Below, piece after piece: positions 46,611 through 60,124 of a stretch of 64,000 nucleotides of DNA. A program made the position numbers and the translations under genes. The DNA is taken from NCBI RefSeq assembly GCF_014898055.3, contig NW_023604861.1, positions 95,172,083 to 95,236,082 of the forward strand, given 5' to 3'. Position 1 is the first letter of the stretch, and every line of letters starts with the position of its first letter. The notes beneath the pieces were generated by a model that worked only from the letters and a program-made list of their open reading frames with translations, was not told the DNA's origin and made no database searches. Origin of the DNA: Talpa occidentalis. Taxonomy: Eukaryota > Chordata > Mammalia > Eulipotyphla > Talpidae.

Positions 46611-49600
46611 ATGACCCTAGAGGCCAGGCAATAATAGACAGCCAGTTGCCAGGATATGTAATAAGCTTCATGACAGAGGAAGCTTAGTTGTGTTGGAAGT
46701 ACCATGGAGGCACCGCAACTGCTCCAGTGGATATCAAGGAGGACTTCCTTAAGAAAGTGGCAATCTGAGGGGGGACGTGCTAGGTGCATGATGAGAAAGA
46801 GAAAGAGTATGCACTTTGGTGCCCAGAGATGCCTTGGCAGATCCAAGGGACTGGTTTCAGTGATTCCAGTGTGGAGAAAGTGAGCGGTGACTGAGTGGTC
46901 AGCAACTGGACTCTGTGGACTAGGCAAAGTGGTGTGGCTGCATCCCAAAGGCAACAGGGATCATGGGACATTCTACCCAGGATGAAAACATTGGATTTGG
47001 TCTTTAAAAAGATGATCCTATTTTCAGGATGGAGAACTAAGTAGATACAGAAAAGCTAAATAGAAATCCATAGCATGAAAAGGACATGGAGAAAACCCAC
47101 ACATTTGAGGACTTGGTGATTAACTGGGTGACTTGATTTTTTGGCATGGACCCTTTTCTGTGTGATCCTCTTCACAAAGTTGAGGGGGGAAAAAAGCAAA
47201 TTTTGGGAAAACGAAACTGTTTTTGACCTCATAAATGTAAGAATTATAGTGACTTGTATATGTAATTGTTTGGGGTTGGTTACTTGGGGGGCGTTACTAT
47301 AATTTATTGGGCTTTTACTGAGCACCAAGTGCTTTATATGAATTATTTCTTACTTATTCAACTGCTCTACAAAGTGGGCCTTCTTTCTCACCACCACCAC
47401 CCTTGATAGCCCCTTGTCTCTTTCCTCCTTTTCCCATCCTCTTAACGTCAGAGTGCCAATAGTATTCATTAATGTTCACTAGCATAAGTATTTTACTTTA
47501 TGAAACCATCTATGTACATGTCAGTATTTATTTTTGTCATTCTGACTTGCTTTACTACATATTGTTCCCTGAACACCTTCCATTTTGTAGAAAATGGCTG
47601 CATTCATCTTTCCTTGTGGCTGATCCATCTCGATCCAGTCATCTATTGATAGGCATTTAATTTTTCTGCATTTTCTGTAAGAGGATGCAGAACTAAATAA
47701 CCTGCCCAACAACCACACTAACAAATAGTAAGGCAGCTAAGTGTGAACGTAGGCCTGTGGTCCCTGCATGGAGCATAGTGTTTCCATGAGCCACAACCAC
47801 CACTAGGGCCTGCAATGGGTAAGGCGTGCCCATGTGTTATATCTGTCATTTAGAGTTATGCTTGTGTATCAGTTAACACACAACAAAGATTAGGTCTTGT
47901 CCTCTATTCATTACTATTTCCCAGTGCCTGGAATGTAGCAGAGATCAATAAATATTGGAAGGAAGGAAAAAGTTCCAAGGTGTTGCTATACATAGGTGAC
48001 TAGTTGGTTTTAACCAGTGAAATAGCTACATTCAAGATTTTGGTAGAAAGAATAGGGGAAAAAACTAAATTCTACCTATTGTATGTTACAAATAAGTATA
48101 AATGAATATTAATAGGAAGGTAATCTCTGGGAACTAAAGACAAATACTTTTTCCTTCAAATTTTAAAACTATGAACATATTCTTATATAGATCTCTGAGT
48201 GGTTTAATAAATTCTAATTAAGCAAATCAGTAAATGACCTGTTTTTATACAATATGTCTTGAAGTTTTCTTATTTCTTTTCCAAATATTATTGCTTTTGG
48301 GGTTATGTCTCATCTTGTTGGAATGTACACAGAGGAGCCCACTTAAATCAAGTTTCATTTATTTCTAATTATTCTCTACACAGGGGAATGGAACAGACAT
48401 AGGATCATTTGACTACTTGTGAAATGGTTCACACAAAGATATAATTAGTTATAATGGGGTCCTGAAAGTCTTACATTGAGCAAAATATCACCAAGGTCTT
48501 CCTCAATTGACTGAATGCTTCAGGCTTCAAAAGAACCCCCTTGAGCTTGTTTTGCTTGCTGCTCCCCAGGCCTGACTGCAACCTTCCCCACCTATTTCTG
48601 ATCTGGAAGATAGAATGGGATGTGGAGATTGTATTCTTAATCACCGTTCCTGGAGGTCCACGGACCACACTTTAAGATCCACCAACTTATCTTGAAAGTG
48701 TTTGTGACCAAAGAAGTCAGTCTTTTCTCCAACCTCCTGCTACTAGGTTTGCGTTATGAGGTATGAGGGGCTGACCTCAAGGTGACTGACCAATCTGTCA
48801 ACGCGATTCCAGGGAAGATGCTCCTCTCGGCACTTCATTCCAACGTGATGGCATAAAGAGAGATCCTCTCACAGATTACACCCCAGTGCCAGGTCAGGCC
48901 GGGAGGGGATGGGGTTGTGACTTACCAATCACCTTGCCCTTTCAACATCTAAACGGCCCGACCCACCACTGACCCCAGACTCATGGCCCAAAAAGCAGTT
49001 GAAATTCAAGAAAGTTGACAGAGGCACAAGAAGGCAAAATAAGCAGTGCTAATATGTTGTAGTAACTTTTGTAAGATCTTTTAGGGGCAATATTCTTCTT
49101 CTCTAAGTATGAATTGAATATTCACAATCACAATAATCCATAATTAGTGAGACCTTATGGGATATATCTAAGATTTATTATGGGAAAAAAGATACTGAAG
49201 GTTTTAATATTTCATTTTCAGTCCTTTGGGCAAAAGGATTTTATAATTCATCTCCAAGGGTATCAAAATTGTCCTTTGATACCTTCACAGAAATGGTTTT
49301 TCCTTCTCAAGGACATGGACATCCTTCTATTTTGATTCATCTGAAGATACAGCTTACTTTCTTTGAAGATGTACTAGCATTCCATAGCGTGAATGCACCT
49401 ATATTCAATGTAGTTGATGTAGATGTAAGTTGTTGCAGGTTTTTGCTCTTTCAAGAAATCCCACCCGGAAGCATGGCATGCCGATCTGCACAAGTGAATG
49501 ATCACTGATGTAAGACCAACATTTAGAAGAGCCATTCTTAATTTGTTTTATTTTATTGTTTTTCAGCTACGCTCAGGTACATTTTTAAAAATTCATCCAG

Positions 49601-49730
49601 ACTATCAGCTTCTCTCTATTCCATTATAGTAAGACACAAATTATGTGACATAGTGAATAATAAGATGTTCAGGGTGCTCATATCATACATTTCCCCCCAA
49701 AATGAAGCTTTCTAATTAAAAAATTAAATA
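46611..49730. other. Intergenic with small old-repeat pieces
   Basis: About 3.1 kb. The piece at 47480-47690 resembles antisense L1 3' text (ATCCAGTCATCTATTGATAG), and 47905-47960 resembles an L2 3' end (GATCAATAAATATTGG). The remainder is unique and non-coding as far as can be seen. Confidence 0.35.
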
Positions 49731-49734
49731 TTAA

Positions 49735-49965
49735 AAATTAACCTCATCAAATTTTAAAAATTTTCCTATGTTTAGCAAAGGACTAGATACTTCTCAAAAC
49801 TATATATATAAATGATCAATAAACACATCATTGCAAACCAAAGAAATGCAAATAAACATGCAATTTTCACCTATCAGAGCTCTAAAAAAAATTAAAACAT
49901 AATTTCTAGTACTAGCAGGAGGAAACTGGAATTCCTCATATAGAGTTGTTACAAGACACTGTCAC
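49735..49965 (+). repeat. Old L1 ORF2 fragment
   Basis: TAGCAAAGGACTAGATACTT and CAAACCAAAGAAATGCAAAT resemble the sense L1 text just upstream of the C-terminal domain, heavily decayed. Confidence 0.5.
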
Positions 49966-49979
49966 AACCTTTTTGGTTT

Positions 49980-50230
49980 TTTTTTTAATTAAACATTATA
50001 TTTATGCAAATAAGAACTGGGGCACAGGCCAGAGGTGCGGAGGGTGAGAGGGTTCACCAGAGACAGAGTGGGGAGCAGAACAGGCAGACTGACTGAAATA
50101 CACTGCTGAGGGGAGCAGTGGGCGAGACAGGAGAGGTCTGCTGTGCCATGTGGGTTGCTCCCTGGCTGGGGAGGCTGGCGACAGCTTGATAGCGCTGTGT
50201 CTTTAAACCCTGTGCCACCAGGGAGGCCCC
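49980..50230 (-). mobile_element. SINE with small deletion near box B
   Basis: Antisense family copy. The stretch holding the TTCGATCCC-type box B is missing between GCTCCCTGGCTGGGG and AGGCTGGCGACAGC. No clear duplication was seen. Confidence 0.85.
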
Positions 50231-50264
50231 CACCCCATCCTCTTTCTCTCCATGTGGCCCAGTG

Positions 50265-50450
50265 ACTGAGAACAGGGACTCTGGCCTTGTCAACTGGGGC
50301 TGGCATCCTGCCTGTCACTTATTAGCTATGTGCGACCCTGTGCAAGTCACTTGTCCTTTCTGTGCCTCGTTTATAGCATGGGAAGAATAAAAGGGGTCTT
50401 TGTTTAGGGTTGTGGTGATGCTAACAGGACAAGGCCCAGCACAGTTTGTG
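50265..50450 (+). repeat. MIR
   Basis: ACTTATTAGCTATGTGCGAC, TGCAAGTCACTTGTCC and GTTGTGGTGATGCTAACAGG follow the MIR order. Confidence 0.75.
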
Positions 50451-50629
50451 CTATTATTGTCACCAAATGGCCAGTTGATTCTCAAGTGCCTGGCTGACCG
50501 CGGTGCCCCTGGCGATAGTCATTTCTTCTCTTTCTCACTCTCTGCTCTTTCCTATCTGTGCTCTCACTGATCTTAAAAAGTCCCTTTCATTTTGTGACAG
50601 TTGAATGACAGGTTCCACACTGACTCTCC

Positions 50630-50835
50630 GTTGACATGTACTGTGTGTCAGGCATCGGGCCAAGCAGGCATTTGCTCATTCCCTTGCAAAGCAGGTGTTT
50701 TTACCCCATTTTACCACTTGAGAAGGAAACTGAGAAGAGATTATAGGAACTTCCCCATGGACACATGGCTCAAGGCAAGAGCATCTGTCACTCAAACTCT
50801 CCTCTCAGCACTTGGCTGCCCTCATGAGTCCACAT
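50630..50835 (-). repeat. MIR-like fragment
   Basis: 'tactgtgtgtcaggcatcgg', CCCCATTTTACCACTTGAGA and AGGAAACTGAGAAGAG resemble antisense MIR. Confidence 0.6.
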
Positions 50836-51488
50836 TCCCCAGCCTGGCCTGCAAGTCTTCAGCACCAGCCCCAGCCTGCCTTCCCAAGCTGACCTTTCAA
50901 AATCCCCTAAGCTACTACAGAGCATTATTGAGCATTTACAGGTCTAGTCTAGCAGGCTCAGGGGAAATCAGAAGAAAAAGGCAGCTCAAATCTTTTGGGG
51001 AAGTAAAATAAATACATGGAAGTAAATAAAGATAGGGACATGGACACGGTATCAGTTAAGAAACACATATCTGCTGGAGTGTTGGGAGAAAAAGGATGTG
51101 GGCGCGCAGGGGCATCACAAGTGGTACCAGAGGCAGGGGTCGGCTGTGAAAGTGCAGAGTCCATATAAATGAAACCAAATTGGGATAACATTGTGGGGTC
51201 TTTTGCTTTGTTTCACCAGATTCGGACAAAAAGAGGTTCTTCATGTGAGACTTGATTTCATTGTCACACCTTCTGCCATTTCTCCAGTGCCCTCTCAATA
51301 CCAGACGGCCCTGGTCACTGCACCCCACCTGTGCTCGCTCATTCCTCTCTTTGGGCACTTCTGCCATCCTCCATGGCCTCCTGCCCTAACCCCCTCACCA
51401 AAGTTTGTAAAGTGCTAGATGGCAGGAACACTGTGCTTTCCTTTTTTATCATTACCTCAGCTATACCCCCTTCCTGCTACTAGTCCTG
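50836..51488. other. Intergenic, nothing recognised
   Basis: Unique sequence. 'cccaatttggtttcatttaga' near 51641 echoes the antisense of 'aatgaaaccaaattggg' near 51169, an inverted pair of short segments. Confidence 0.35.
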
Positions 51489-51489
<1 letters not shown>

Positions 51490-51544
<55 letters not shown>

Positions 51545-51560
51545 AGCGAGAGAGAGAGAA
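51490..51560. repeat. (CA)n plus (GA)n microsatellite
   Basis: A pure CA run of about 50 bases followed by an imperfect AGAG run. ORFs across it are artefacts. Confidence 0.95.
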
Positions 51561-51816
51561 CAAGCAGCACCATGCCTTGCTCACCTAGGGCAGGCACTCA
51601 TGTGTTGGTGAAACAAAGCAAAAGGTCCCACACTGTTATCCCAATTTGGTTTCATTTAGATGGACTCTGCACTTTCACCACTTTGCACACATACCAGCTC
51701 ACCCCATGGGCTGCCTGCCTTTGTATAAACAGGTCCCTGGAAGACTCTGGACCCTAGCAGAGGCCTCCTCTATAAGGAGTTGGGTATGCTCCTGCCTTGG
51801 TTTCCTTATAGGCATA

Positions 51817-52233
51817 TGTAGGGTAAATGGTTTTCAGCCTTTTCTTCCCTTCAACCATTAGGATTGCCCTGCCTGATGGGGCACCTGCAGTTCTTACATT
51901 GTTGTGTTGTTTACTTCGGTGGGCCATGGGAGGAGTATTGAGATAGTCAGGGAGAGAAGCAGAAGCAGGAGAAGAAGCAGGAAAAGAGGCAGGAGAAAGA
52001 AGGGGAGAAAGAAAGCCAGAGAAGCCCAAGGTGAAGACTTGCTGGGGGCTTGGAGACCTGCTGGCCTCCTGGCCCCTTGGCACCCCTGCCTGCCCTGCCT
52101 GCCGTGACCTGTTTGCTGCACTACATGTAAAAGCACAATGAAAACCTGAGAAAGCCACCGAGGGCTCTAGGACTCTGCTTTAGCTGTCTGCTGGGATCAT
52201 AGAAACCTGCTCTGTGCCCTTCCTGTCACTACA
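51817..52233 (+). mobile_element. Solo LTR, copy 2 of the same family
   Basis: Starts TGTAGGGTAAATGG and ends CCTGTCACTACA. The internal text CCTGCCTGATGGGGCACCTG and GAGAAAGCCACCGAGGGCTC is shared with the copies at 31993 and 57078. It is longer (417 bp) owing to an AGAAGCAGGA-rich middle. The flanking 5-mers (GCATA, GTATG) do not match, so one side has changed. Confidence 0.82.
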
Positions 52234-52344
52234 GTATGCATCAGTGAAGCTTGCTAAAATGTGGATTCCAGACTTGGCTTCTTCTCCGAGAGCTGCTGAC
52301 ACAGAAGCTGGCAGCAGAAATCTGGGTTTTAAATGGGAGCTCTG

Positions 52345-52615
52345 GGGCTTCCCTGGTGGCACAGGAGGTTGAACGCAGCGCTGTGAAGCTGTGAAGCTGT
52401 CCACAGCCTCTGCTGTGCGGGTTCAATCCCGGTCGGATGGGGAGATACACATATGGCGCAGCAGACCTCTCCGGTCTTGCCCGCTGCTCCCTTCAGCAGT
52501 GTATTTCAGTAGATCTGCTTGTTCTGTTTCCCACTGTCTCTGGTGAATCCCCTCACCCTCCCGCACATCTGCCTGTACCCCAGTTCTTGTATACATGAAT
52601 AAATAAAAATAATAC
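52345..52615 (+). mobile_element. SINE with TSD
   Basis: Full copy flanked by ATGGGAGCTCTG (52333-52344) and ATGGGAACTCTG (52616-52627). A GTGAAGCT stutter occurs near its head. Confidence 0.9.
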
Positions 52616-52627
52616 ATGGGAACTCTG

Positions 52628-53139
52628 AAACAGAGGGTCACCACAGGGTCCTTGGAGGACACCTGTGCTCCCCATTACACTAGGTGATCCAGCTGGTTTT
52701 TCTATGGCTCCCGAATGGAAAAGGCTGAAGGAGCCTGTGTTTTAGGGGCTGGAGATGGCATTGGTGTGGGGATCTCTCTGAAGCACAAACACATCTTAAT
52801 TTTCAGAGCCATCCACTTGAAAGCTAATGACCCGGTTGTGTGAGCCCACAGGGAAAATCTGGAAGAGCAAAGCTGAAGGAGCTATGTCCCTTGGTCCCCT
52901 CCTGAGGATGCAGAAAACTACTTCCGCAGGGGTTGATTCTGATTAACTCTGCGGATCCGTTTTTGTTTGTTTGTTTGTTCTTCATGTGAAGGGGTTTCTA
53001 TTTCTGCTAAGGGCCTGCTCGGTAGAGGCACCCTGTTTGGAAAAGGCAGTATTTGCTAAACCCTCAGAGGCTCCTGACTCCAGGAGAGGGATCAATATCC
53101 CAGGACTCCAGGGAGGGGGCCCTTTGTAGTGTGGACTGG
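52628..53139. other. Intergenic, nothing recognised
   Basis: Unique sequence with a short (TTTG)n near 52964-52979. Confidence 0.35.
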
Positions 53140-53460
53140 CTGTTTGTGTTTCAGGCTCTAAGGGAAGGTTAGCTCCTAATTAAAGGCGTAAATGCTTTAA
53201 TCCCTGGCCTGAGGGCTTCCCATGGCGCATTAGCTGTATTAGGAAGGAAATGGATTGTAATCCCTTTAATAGAAGCCTGGAGGAACTTGAGGGCTTCTGG
53301 TTTGGGAGAAGAATTTCCTCCCGTGATTTACAATATTAGCATGCTAAATTTGCATAGACAGAAATTTGGGGCTCAGTTTTTCCTCCCGGGAGACCCAAGC
53401 AAAGTCTCTTTCAGGTGGCCACAATAATTAAGCTCCTAGATGTACCAGAGTAGATGCCAA
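53140..53460. promoter_or_regulatory. Candidate conserved regulatory block
   Basis: Repeat-free, with dense homeodomain-type and other motifs: TAATTAA at 53177-53183, the octamer ATTTGCAT at 53348-53355, an E-box CAGGTG at 53412-53417 and AATAATTAAGC near 53423-53433. It reads like a developmental enhancer. No conservation data are available here, so this is inference. Confidence 0.3.
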
Positions 53461-53629
53461 GTCATTTTGCATGTATTTCTCCTGCAGTTTTGCCATCCAA
53501 CTCTGGGAATCTGTATTGGACCAACAATTTTATCAATAAGGAAATAATGATTGAGAGGTGACTGTCCTGGAGGAAGGATAGGAGGCTCTTGTTGAGAAAT
53601 TTTGTTGAGCTCTGTGCTTTGGAAAACTG

Positions 53630-53965
53630 TCTGGTTTATTGCACTTTGCTTTATCATGCTTCACAGGGGTTGTGTTTTTTACAAACTGAAGGTTTGTGGC
53701 AAGTTACGAGTTGGAAGTCTGTATCTGCCATTTTCTTTCACAACAGTGTGAGCTTGCTCTGTGCCTCTGTCACATTTATTTATTTTTTTCTTTGTCACAT
53801 TTAATGAAAGATGTATATTATCTTTTAGATACTTAGTACAGTATTGTATAAATATAATTTTTTATGCATTGGGAAACCAAAACGTCTTGTGACTCACTTT
53901 ATCACGTTAATAAAGTGCTATCAGTTTTATTGTGGTGGCTGGCACTGAGCCTGCAATATTTCTGA
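53630..53965 (-). repeat. Tigger1-like DNA transposon remnant
   Basis: The text TTATGCATTGGGAAACCAAA, TGACTCACTTTATCACG and GTTTTATTGTGGTGGCTGGC is the antisense of the Tigger terminal region, with a diverged CTGCAATATTTCTGAGG end. Confidence 0.75.
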
Positions 53966-54847
53966 GGGGTGGGTATGCAGTTGAATCCTGTCCACACGGT
54001 ATCCTTTGTTTGTTTGCTTTTTAATAACCTTTACTTCCCTGCAATCATACTTTCTAGAAAGATGTTCATATTGGATTATATAGTACAAGGTTTATCTGAG
54101 CCTCACGATGTGCAACCCTTGTATGTGATTAAGGCTTAAAAAACAAAACCGAACACACCAGGGTTTGCTTTCTGCTTTACTTTTCATCCCTTACAAATAT
54201 TGAAAAAAGTCCTTCCCCTCATATGCTGCTAAAGGAAGAAGCAAGAACCATGTTCTTACCTGTGTTGTATTCAGACACAACACGTATCACACTGTCAAAA
54301 CCTTCAAAATTGATATGAAAACAAACCCTTGAAATCTGACTGCATATGGATGGATGTTCATGGGATAGAAGGCTGAATGGACATAAATAATTTTTTTTAT
54401 AAACATGGAAAAAAAAAAAAGAGAAGAAATCTGACAGCAAAACTATGACAAAAGCCCATAACAACTATGTTGTCTTCTGGATGGAGAAGTCCAAGCACAC
54501 CCAGCAGAATATCGTAATTCTCTGTGAAGAAACAGGTCGCTGTGATCACGAGTAGAATTTGCCCTTGCTGGGTAGGTGTGGGTGGCAGAACTGCACCCGT
54601 GGGGCTATGCTTTAGCATTGCTGCTTGGACTCTGAGATCCTGCTGAAACCCCAGTCAGTGAAGGTGACAAGCACAGGAGACATAAAGAGGTCTGTGTACA
54701 TGGACCCCATGACCTTTTCACTCCCTTGACCTGATTTCCCCTTCCAGTGCCCTTGAACACTCTTTTAGGGAGAGACATGGGATGTTTCTTACTACAGCTT
54801 GTACTATGGGGTTGCGTGGGAGGCTACCCAAGTCCTCTGTTAGTTTC
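53966..54847. other. Intergenic, nothing recognised
   Basis: Unique sequence; short ORFs without domains. Confidence 0.35.
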
Positions 54848-54859
54848 AAAAACCATCTA

Positions 54860-55370
<511 letters not shown>

Positions 55371-55492
55371 TAATGCTGCCATGAATGCAAGGTGGATGGA
55401 AGAGTTATGGGACTTTGTCAAGAGAAAAGATTTAGTCCTCACTTAATGCTGAAAAAGATTTTCATTGATGGCATTAAAGACATAGGGACCTA

Positions 55493-55756
55493 GGGCCTCC
55501 CTGGTGGCACAGGGGTTAAAACACAACCTATGAAACTATCCGAAGCCACTGCAGCACGAGTTTGAGCCCTGGCCAGGGAGATACCCACATGGCGCAGCAG
55601 ACCTCTCCCAACTTGCCCGCTACTCCGCTCAGCAGTGTATTTCAGTCAATCTGACTGTTCTGTTCCCCGCTCTGGTGAATCCTCTCAACCCCCCCACTTC
55701 TAGCCTGTACCCCAGTTCTTGTATGCATAAATAAATAAATCTTTAAAAAAGAAAAA
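55493..55756 (+). mobile_element. SINE in HNRNPA1 pseudogene (1)
   Basis: Full copy inserted after AAAGACATAGGGACC. Its right duplication, AAAAGACACAGGG, served as the site of the next SINE. Confidence 0.9.
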
Positions 55757-55763
55757 GACACAG

Positions 55764-56008
55764 GGGCCTCCCTGGTGGCCTAGGGGTTGTCTTAGCACTA
55801 TCACCACTATGGCCTGAGTTCGATCCCGGGCCACGGAGGTGACCCACATGGTGCAGCAGAACTCTCCTGTCTTGCCTGTGCTCCCCTCAGGAGTGTTTTT
55901 CAGTCAGTTTACCTGTTCTTTTCCTCACTCTGTCTCTGGTGAAATCCTCTTACCTCCCTGCACCACTGGCCTACACCTTCAGTGCAAAAAAAAAATAATT
56001 AAAAAGAA
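55764..56008 (+). mobile_element. SINE in HNRNPA1 pseudogene (2)
   Basis: More diverged full copy directly abutting the previous one, ending in AAAAAAAAATAATTAAAAAG. The pseudogene resumes with ACACAGAAGAATATCACC. Confidence 0.88.
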
Positions 56009-56107
56009 AACACAGAAGAATATCACCTAAGAGATGACTTTGAGTAGTCTGGGAAATGATTGAAATCATGACTGATTGAGGCAAAAGGAGAGACTTTGCT
56101 TTTGTAA

Positions 56108-56504
<397 letters not shown>

Positions 56505-56669
56505 TAGGCAAGAGATGACCAGTGCTTCCTCCAGCCAAAGAAGTTGAAGTGGTTCTGGAAACTTTGGTGCTGGTTATGGCAATGGTTTGGTGGGAATGAC
56601 AACTCTGGTCATGAAGGAAACTTCAGTTATAGAGGTGGCTTTGGCGGCAGCCATGGTAATGGTGGATAA

Positions 56670-56893
<224 letters not shown>

Positions 56894-57077
56894 TAAGGCA
56901 GTGGCAGAGGTTTTAATTAACTTTCAGGAAACAAAACTGAGCAGGAGAGGAGAGCCAGAGAGTAGACAGGGAAGCCACAGGTGACAACAGTGATTTGTGA
57001 ACTCAGCGAAGCAGAGCGGTGGCAGGGCCTCGCTGCTACAGAGAAGACAGATTTCACACAATACTAATGTGGATGGG

Positions 57078-57473
57078 TGTAGTGGCAGGAAGGGCCACAG
57101 TGCAGGTTATCTATGATCTGGCAGACGGGTAAAGGAGTGTCTTGGAGCCCTCGGTGGCTTTCTCAGGCTTTTATGGATCTTTACATGCATTGCAGCAACC
57201 AGGCACACGGCATGCAGGGGTACCGGGGGCCAGGAGGCCAAGAGGCCTCCAGGCCCCAGGCAAGTATTCACTTTGGGCTTCTCCGGCTTCTTTCCTCCCC
57301 TTCTCTCTCCTGCTTCTCTCCTGCTTCTATCTCTCTTGGTAACTATCTCAATTCTCCTCCCATGACCCACAGAAGTAAACAAGACAACAATGTAACAACC
57401 GCAGGTGCCCCATCAGGCAGGGCAATCCTCATGGTGGGAGGGCAGAAAAGCCTGAAAAAACGTTTACCCTACA
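57078..57473 (-). mobile_element. Solo LTR, copy 3, with a perfect 5-bp TSD
   Basis: Antisense member of the family at 31993 and 51817. On the plus strand it runs from TGTAGTGGCAGGAAGG to GTTTACCCTACA. The 5-bp duplication ATGGG flanks it (57073-57077 and 57474-57478). Removing one duplicate restores the normal HNRNPA1 3' UTR order, which proves the boundaries. No viral genes remain. Confidence 0.92.
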
Positions 57474-57653
57474 ATGGGCAAAAATCTTGAGGACTGTATT
57501 TGTGACTAATTGTGTAATAAGTTTTTTAGTTTCTGTTCTGTGAAAAGTGTAAAGGATTCCAACAAAGTTTTTTTAATATATTTTTTGCTTAATGTAATAG
57601 TCTGATCATAAAACTGAGTAAAAATGTATCTTTAAAAATAAAAAAACAAAACT

Positions 57654-57935
57654 GGGGGCATCCCTGGTGGCGCAAGGGGTTAAGACACAGCCAATGAAGC
57701 TGTCCTGAGACACTGCAACACAAGTTCGATCCCCAGCCAGGGAGATACACACATGCCGCAGCAGACCTCTCCTGATTCACCCGCTGCTCCCCTCAGCAGT
57801 GTATTTCAGTCAGTCTGCCTGTTCTGTTCCCCACTCTGTCTCTGGTGGATCCTCTCATCCCCCACACCTCTGTCCTGTACCCCAGTTCTTATATGCATAA
57901 ATAAATAAATCTTAAAAAAAAATAAATAAAACAAA
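57654..57935 (+). mobile_element. SINE just after the pseudogene A-tail
   Basis: Full copy, from GGGGGCATCCCTGGTGGCG to ATAAATAAATCTTAAAAA. It landed in or beside the A-rich tail of the HNRNPA1 pseudogene. Confidence 0.9.
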
Positions 57936-58379
57936 TCGCCTATATCACCAGCAATTCTGAGGGTGATATAAGGTGTCCATTCCTCCCTGAAACCTTTACC
58001 CAGTGTTCACTCAAGGATGCTGAGGAAGCTCAAGGACAAGTATGTGCAACTGCAACTTGAGAGCAGACTGCTCCGATGATCTTCCTGAACCCCAATTGGC
58101 ACCCGCTTGCAGTATTTCCCATCAGCCCCCAATGACTCAGTCCCCAAATCTGGGAATCATCTTTGATACCTCATTCTGTCTTATCATTACTGCTTCCTAA
58201 TAAAGATTAAGTCTTGTAGAGTCTACTTCCTAAAAGTCTCTTTAAAATATTTTTTATTTATCAATTTTTACTGAGGCAGCATTGGTTTACAGCATTTCTT
58301 AAATCCCAGGTATAGCAATCTAATTTGACATCTGTATATTCTACAGCATCATTTCCTATTTAAAACACCTCCTGAAACT

Positions 58380-59000
58380 GCTCTCTCTTCTCCAAATCCA
58401 CCATCCTCTCCTCCAGTCTGTTCCAGCCACCACCATCAGCCACCTGAGAACACATCTTTTCATAGTCTATTATCTCCATCCCCTGGGCCAATGTCTGCCA
58501 GTGATCTTTTTGATAAGCACATTCCATCGCATCATGCTACCGCTTAAACTCCCCATTATTCTCAGGATGAAGTCAACCTACCCCCCTATCCCCCACTGGT
58601 TGAAGCTCCACCTATCTGGAGCTACCCTTGTCTCTCCTCACTCTGCTCTAGCACGGCAGCCTCTCTCTCCTACACAAGACCAGTCTCCCTTCAGCCCAAG
58701 GACAGTCATCCAGGCCTGAGAATGCCCCTTCCTCCTTAGGACAGACTTAAAAAGTCACTAGTTAAGGCAAGCCCTTTTGGACCTTCTACCAAGATGGGAT
58801 CAGGTCCCCACACCCCATATTTCTCCTTCATGACACTTGTCACAATTAACTTAAAGGCCTACTGTATGATCCTTTGTACATTTGTTTACAATTTTACTGT
58901 AATTTCATAAAGACAGAGTCCTTTTCTACTTTATTTCACTACTATAATCATAGTTTCTTGCACAATGTTTGTTATAGAGCAGAAGCTCAGAAAAGGAGAA
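58380..59000 (+). repeat. L2 LINE fragment
   Basis: TTAAACTCCCCATTATTCTC followed by AGGATGAAGTCAACC and TCACTCTGCTCTAGC match the L2 3' half, then a decayed end with ATAAAGACAGAGTCC. Confidence 0.6.
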
Positions 59001-59580
59001 AAGGTGGGTGAATATTATTATGAAGAACATTAGGTACCTTCACAGACGTATTCATCTGACTTCCCACACTCACTCAGGTGATTATTACATCCTTGCTTAT
59101 AAAGCAACAAACTGAATTCTATTGAGCTTACATGATTCATCGAAGGCATCAGGATATTAGGTATCAGGACTTGAAGTCAGGGCTCCAATATCTACATGAT
59201 GGTATTTTCATGAAAAAAAAAAAAAAAAAAATCCTGGGACCCAAAAACTTCTGTTCACTTATATCTCTGCAGCCACTCTATTCTTTGCCCCGTTTGTCAC
59301 CATTTCTTTAGTTTTATCAAATTCACAAGCACATAAATTCCTATCCTTAAGTTACTAAAAAATAAAAAAAATGAGGAAGCCTGTTTCTTCACTTCAAGGA
59401 TCCCACAGTTTGTTAAAGAATAACTCTCCAACATTGAATTTGTTGGGGCTGCTCCAACTGTAAATTACAGAAACTCAGCTAAAATTGGTTTTTGCAAGAA
59501 AGGACATACATTGGCTAACATAATCCACACAGTTTATATGTAGTCAAGCTTCAGGCATGGATGTATCCAGGGGTCCAGTA
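59001..59580. other. Intergenic, nothing recognised
   Basis: Unique AT-rich sequence with an A run at 59214-59231. Confidence 0.35.
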
Positions 59581-59584
59581 TTCT

Positions 59585-59705
59585 AATGTAAGAGAAAGAG
59601 TGAGGAACAACCTCTGAGCCAGGGGGTGATGCTCATAGTGAACTCAAGGTAGACTCTGTCCCCTGAGTGGGTGGGGAGGACTGTTGATGGGAAAAAGGCT
59701 TTTGG
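59585..59705 (+). repeat. Fragment related to the LTR-like element at 60812
   Basis: GAGGAACAACCTCTGAGCC and GGGAGGACTGTTGATGGGAA resemble GGAGCAACCTCTGAGCC and GGGTTGGCTGATGGAGAA at 60828-60945, so the two are likely the same element. Confidence 0.4.
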
Positions 59706-59847
59706 TAAAAGACAAGATTTCATCTTTTTTTTAAAAAATAAATGAGTAGTATTCCATTGTGTATGTATGTGTGTGTGTGTGTGTGTGTGTGTATGTATAT
59801 ATGTTTGTGCCTCACACATATAAACATATATCACATATGTCTTTTGT

Positions 59848-60111
59848 TTTAAAAGATTTACTTATTTATGCAAGCACTGAGGTACAGGCCAGAGGCGCGG
59901 GATGGTGAGAGAATTCACCAGAGACAGAACAGGGAGCAGAACAGGCAGAAGGACTGAAGTACACTGCTGAGGGGAGCAGCAGGTAGGACAGGAGAGGTCT
60001 GCCGTGCCATGTGGGTATCTCCCTGGCCAGCCGGGAATGGAACTGGCGCTGCAAAGGCTGCAGACAGCTTCACAGCACTGTGCTCAACCTGCTTTGCCAC
60101 AGGGGAGGCCC
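59848..60111 (-). mobile_element. SINE in L1
   Basis: Antisense copy. The right side, CTATATCATATC, partly repeats the left ATATATCACATATGTC. Confidence 0.88.
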
Positions 60112-60124
60112 TATATCATATCTT

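Noticed and set aside
48720..48990. Moderately CpG-containing non-repeat block, possible regulatory element
   Set aside because: No motif cluster or boundary distinguishes it from surrounding unique sequence.
55493..56008. Possible CRISPR-like array of repeats
   Set aside because: The repeated units are two whole SINEs in tandem with unequal divergence, not short direct repeats with spacers.
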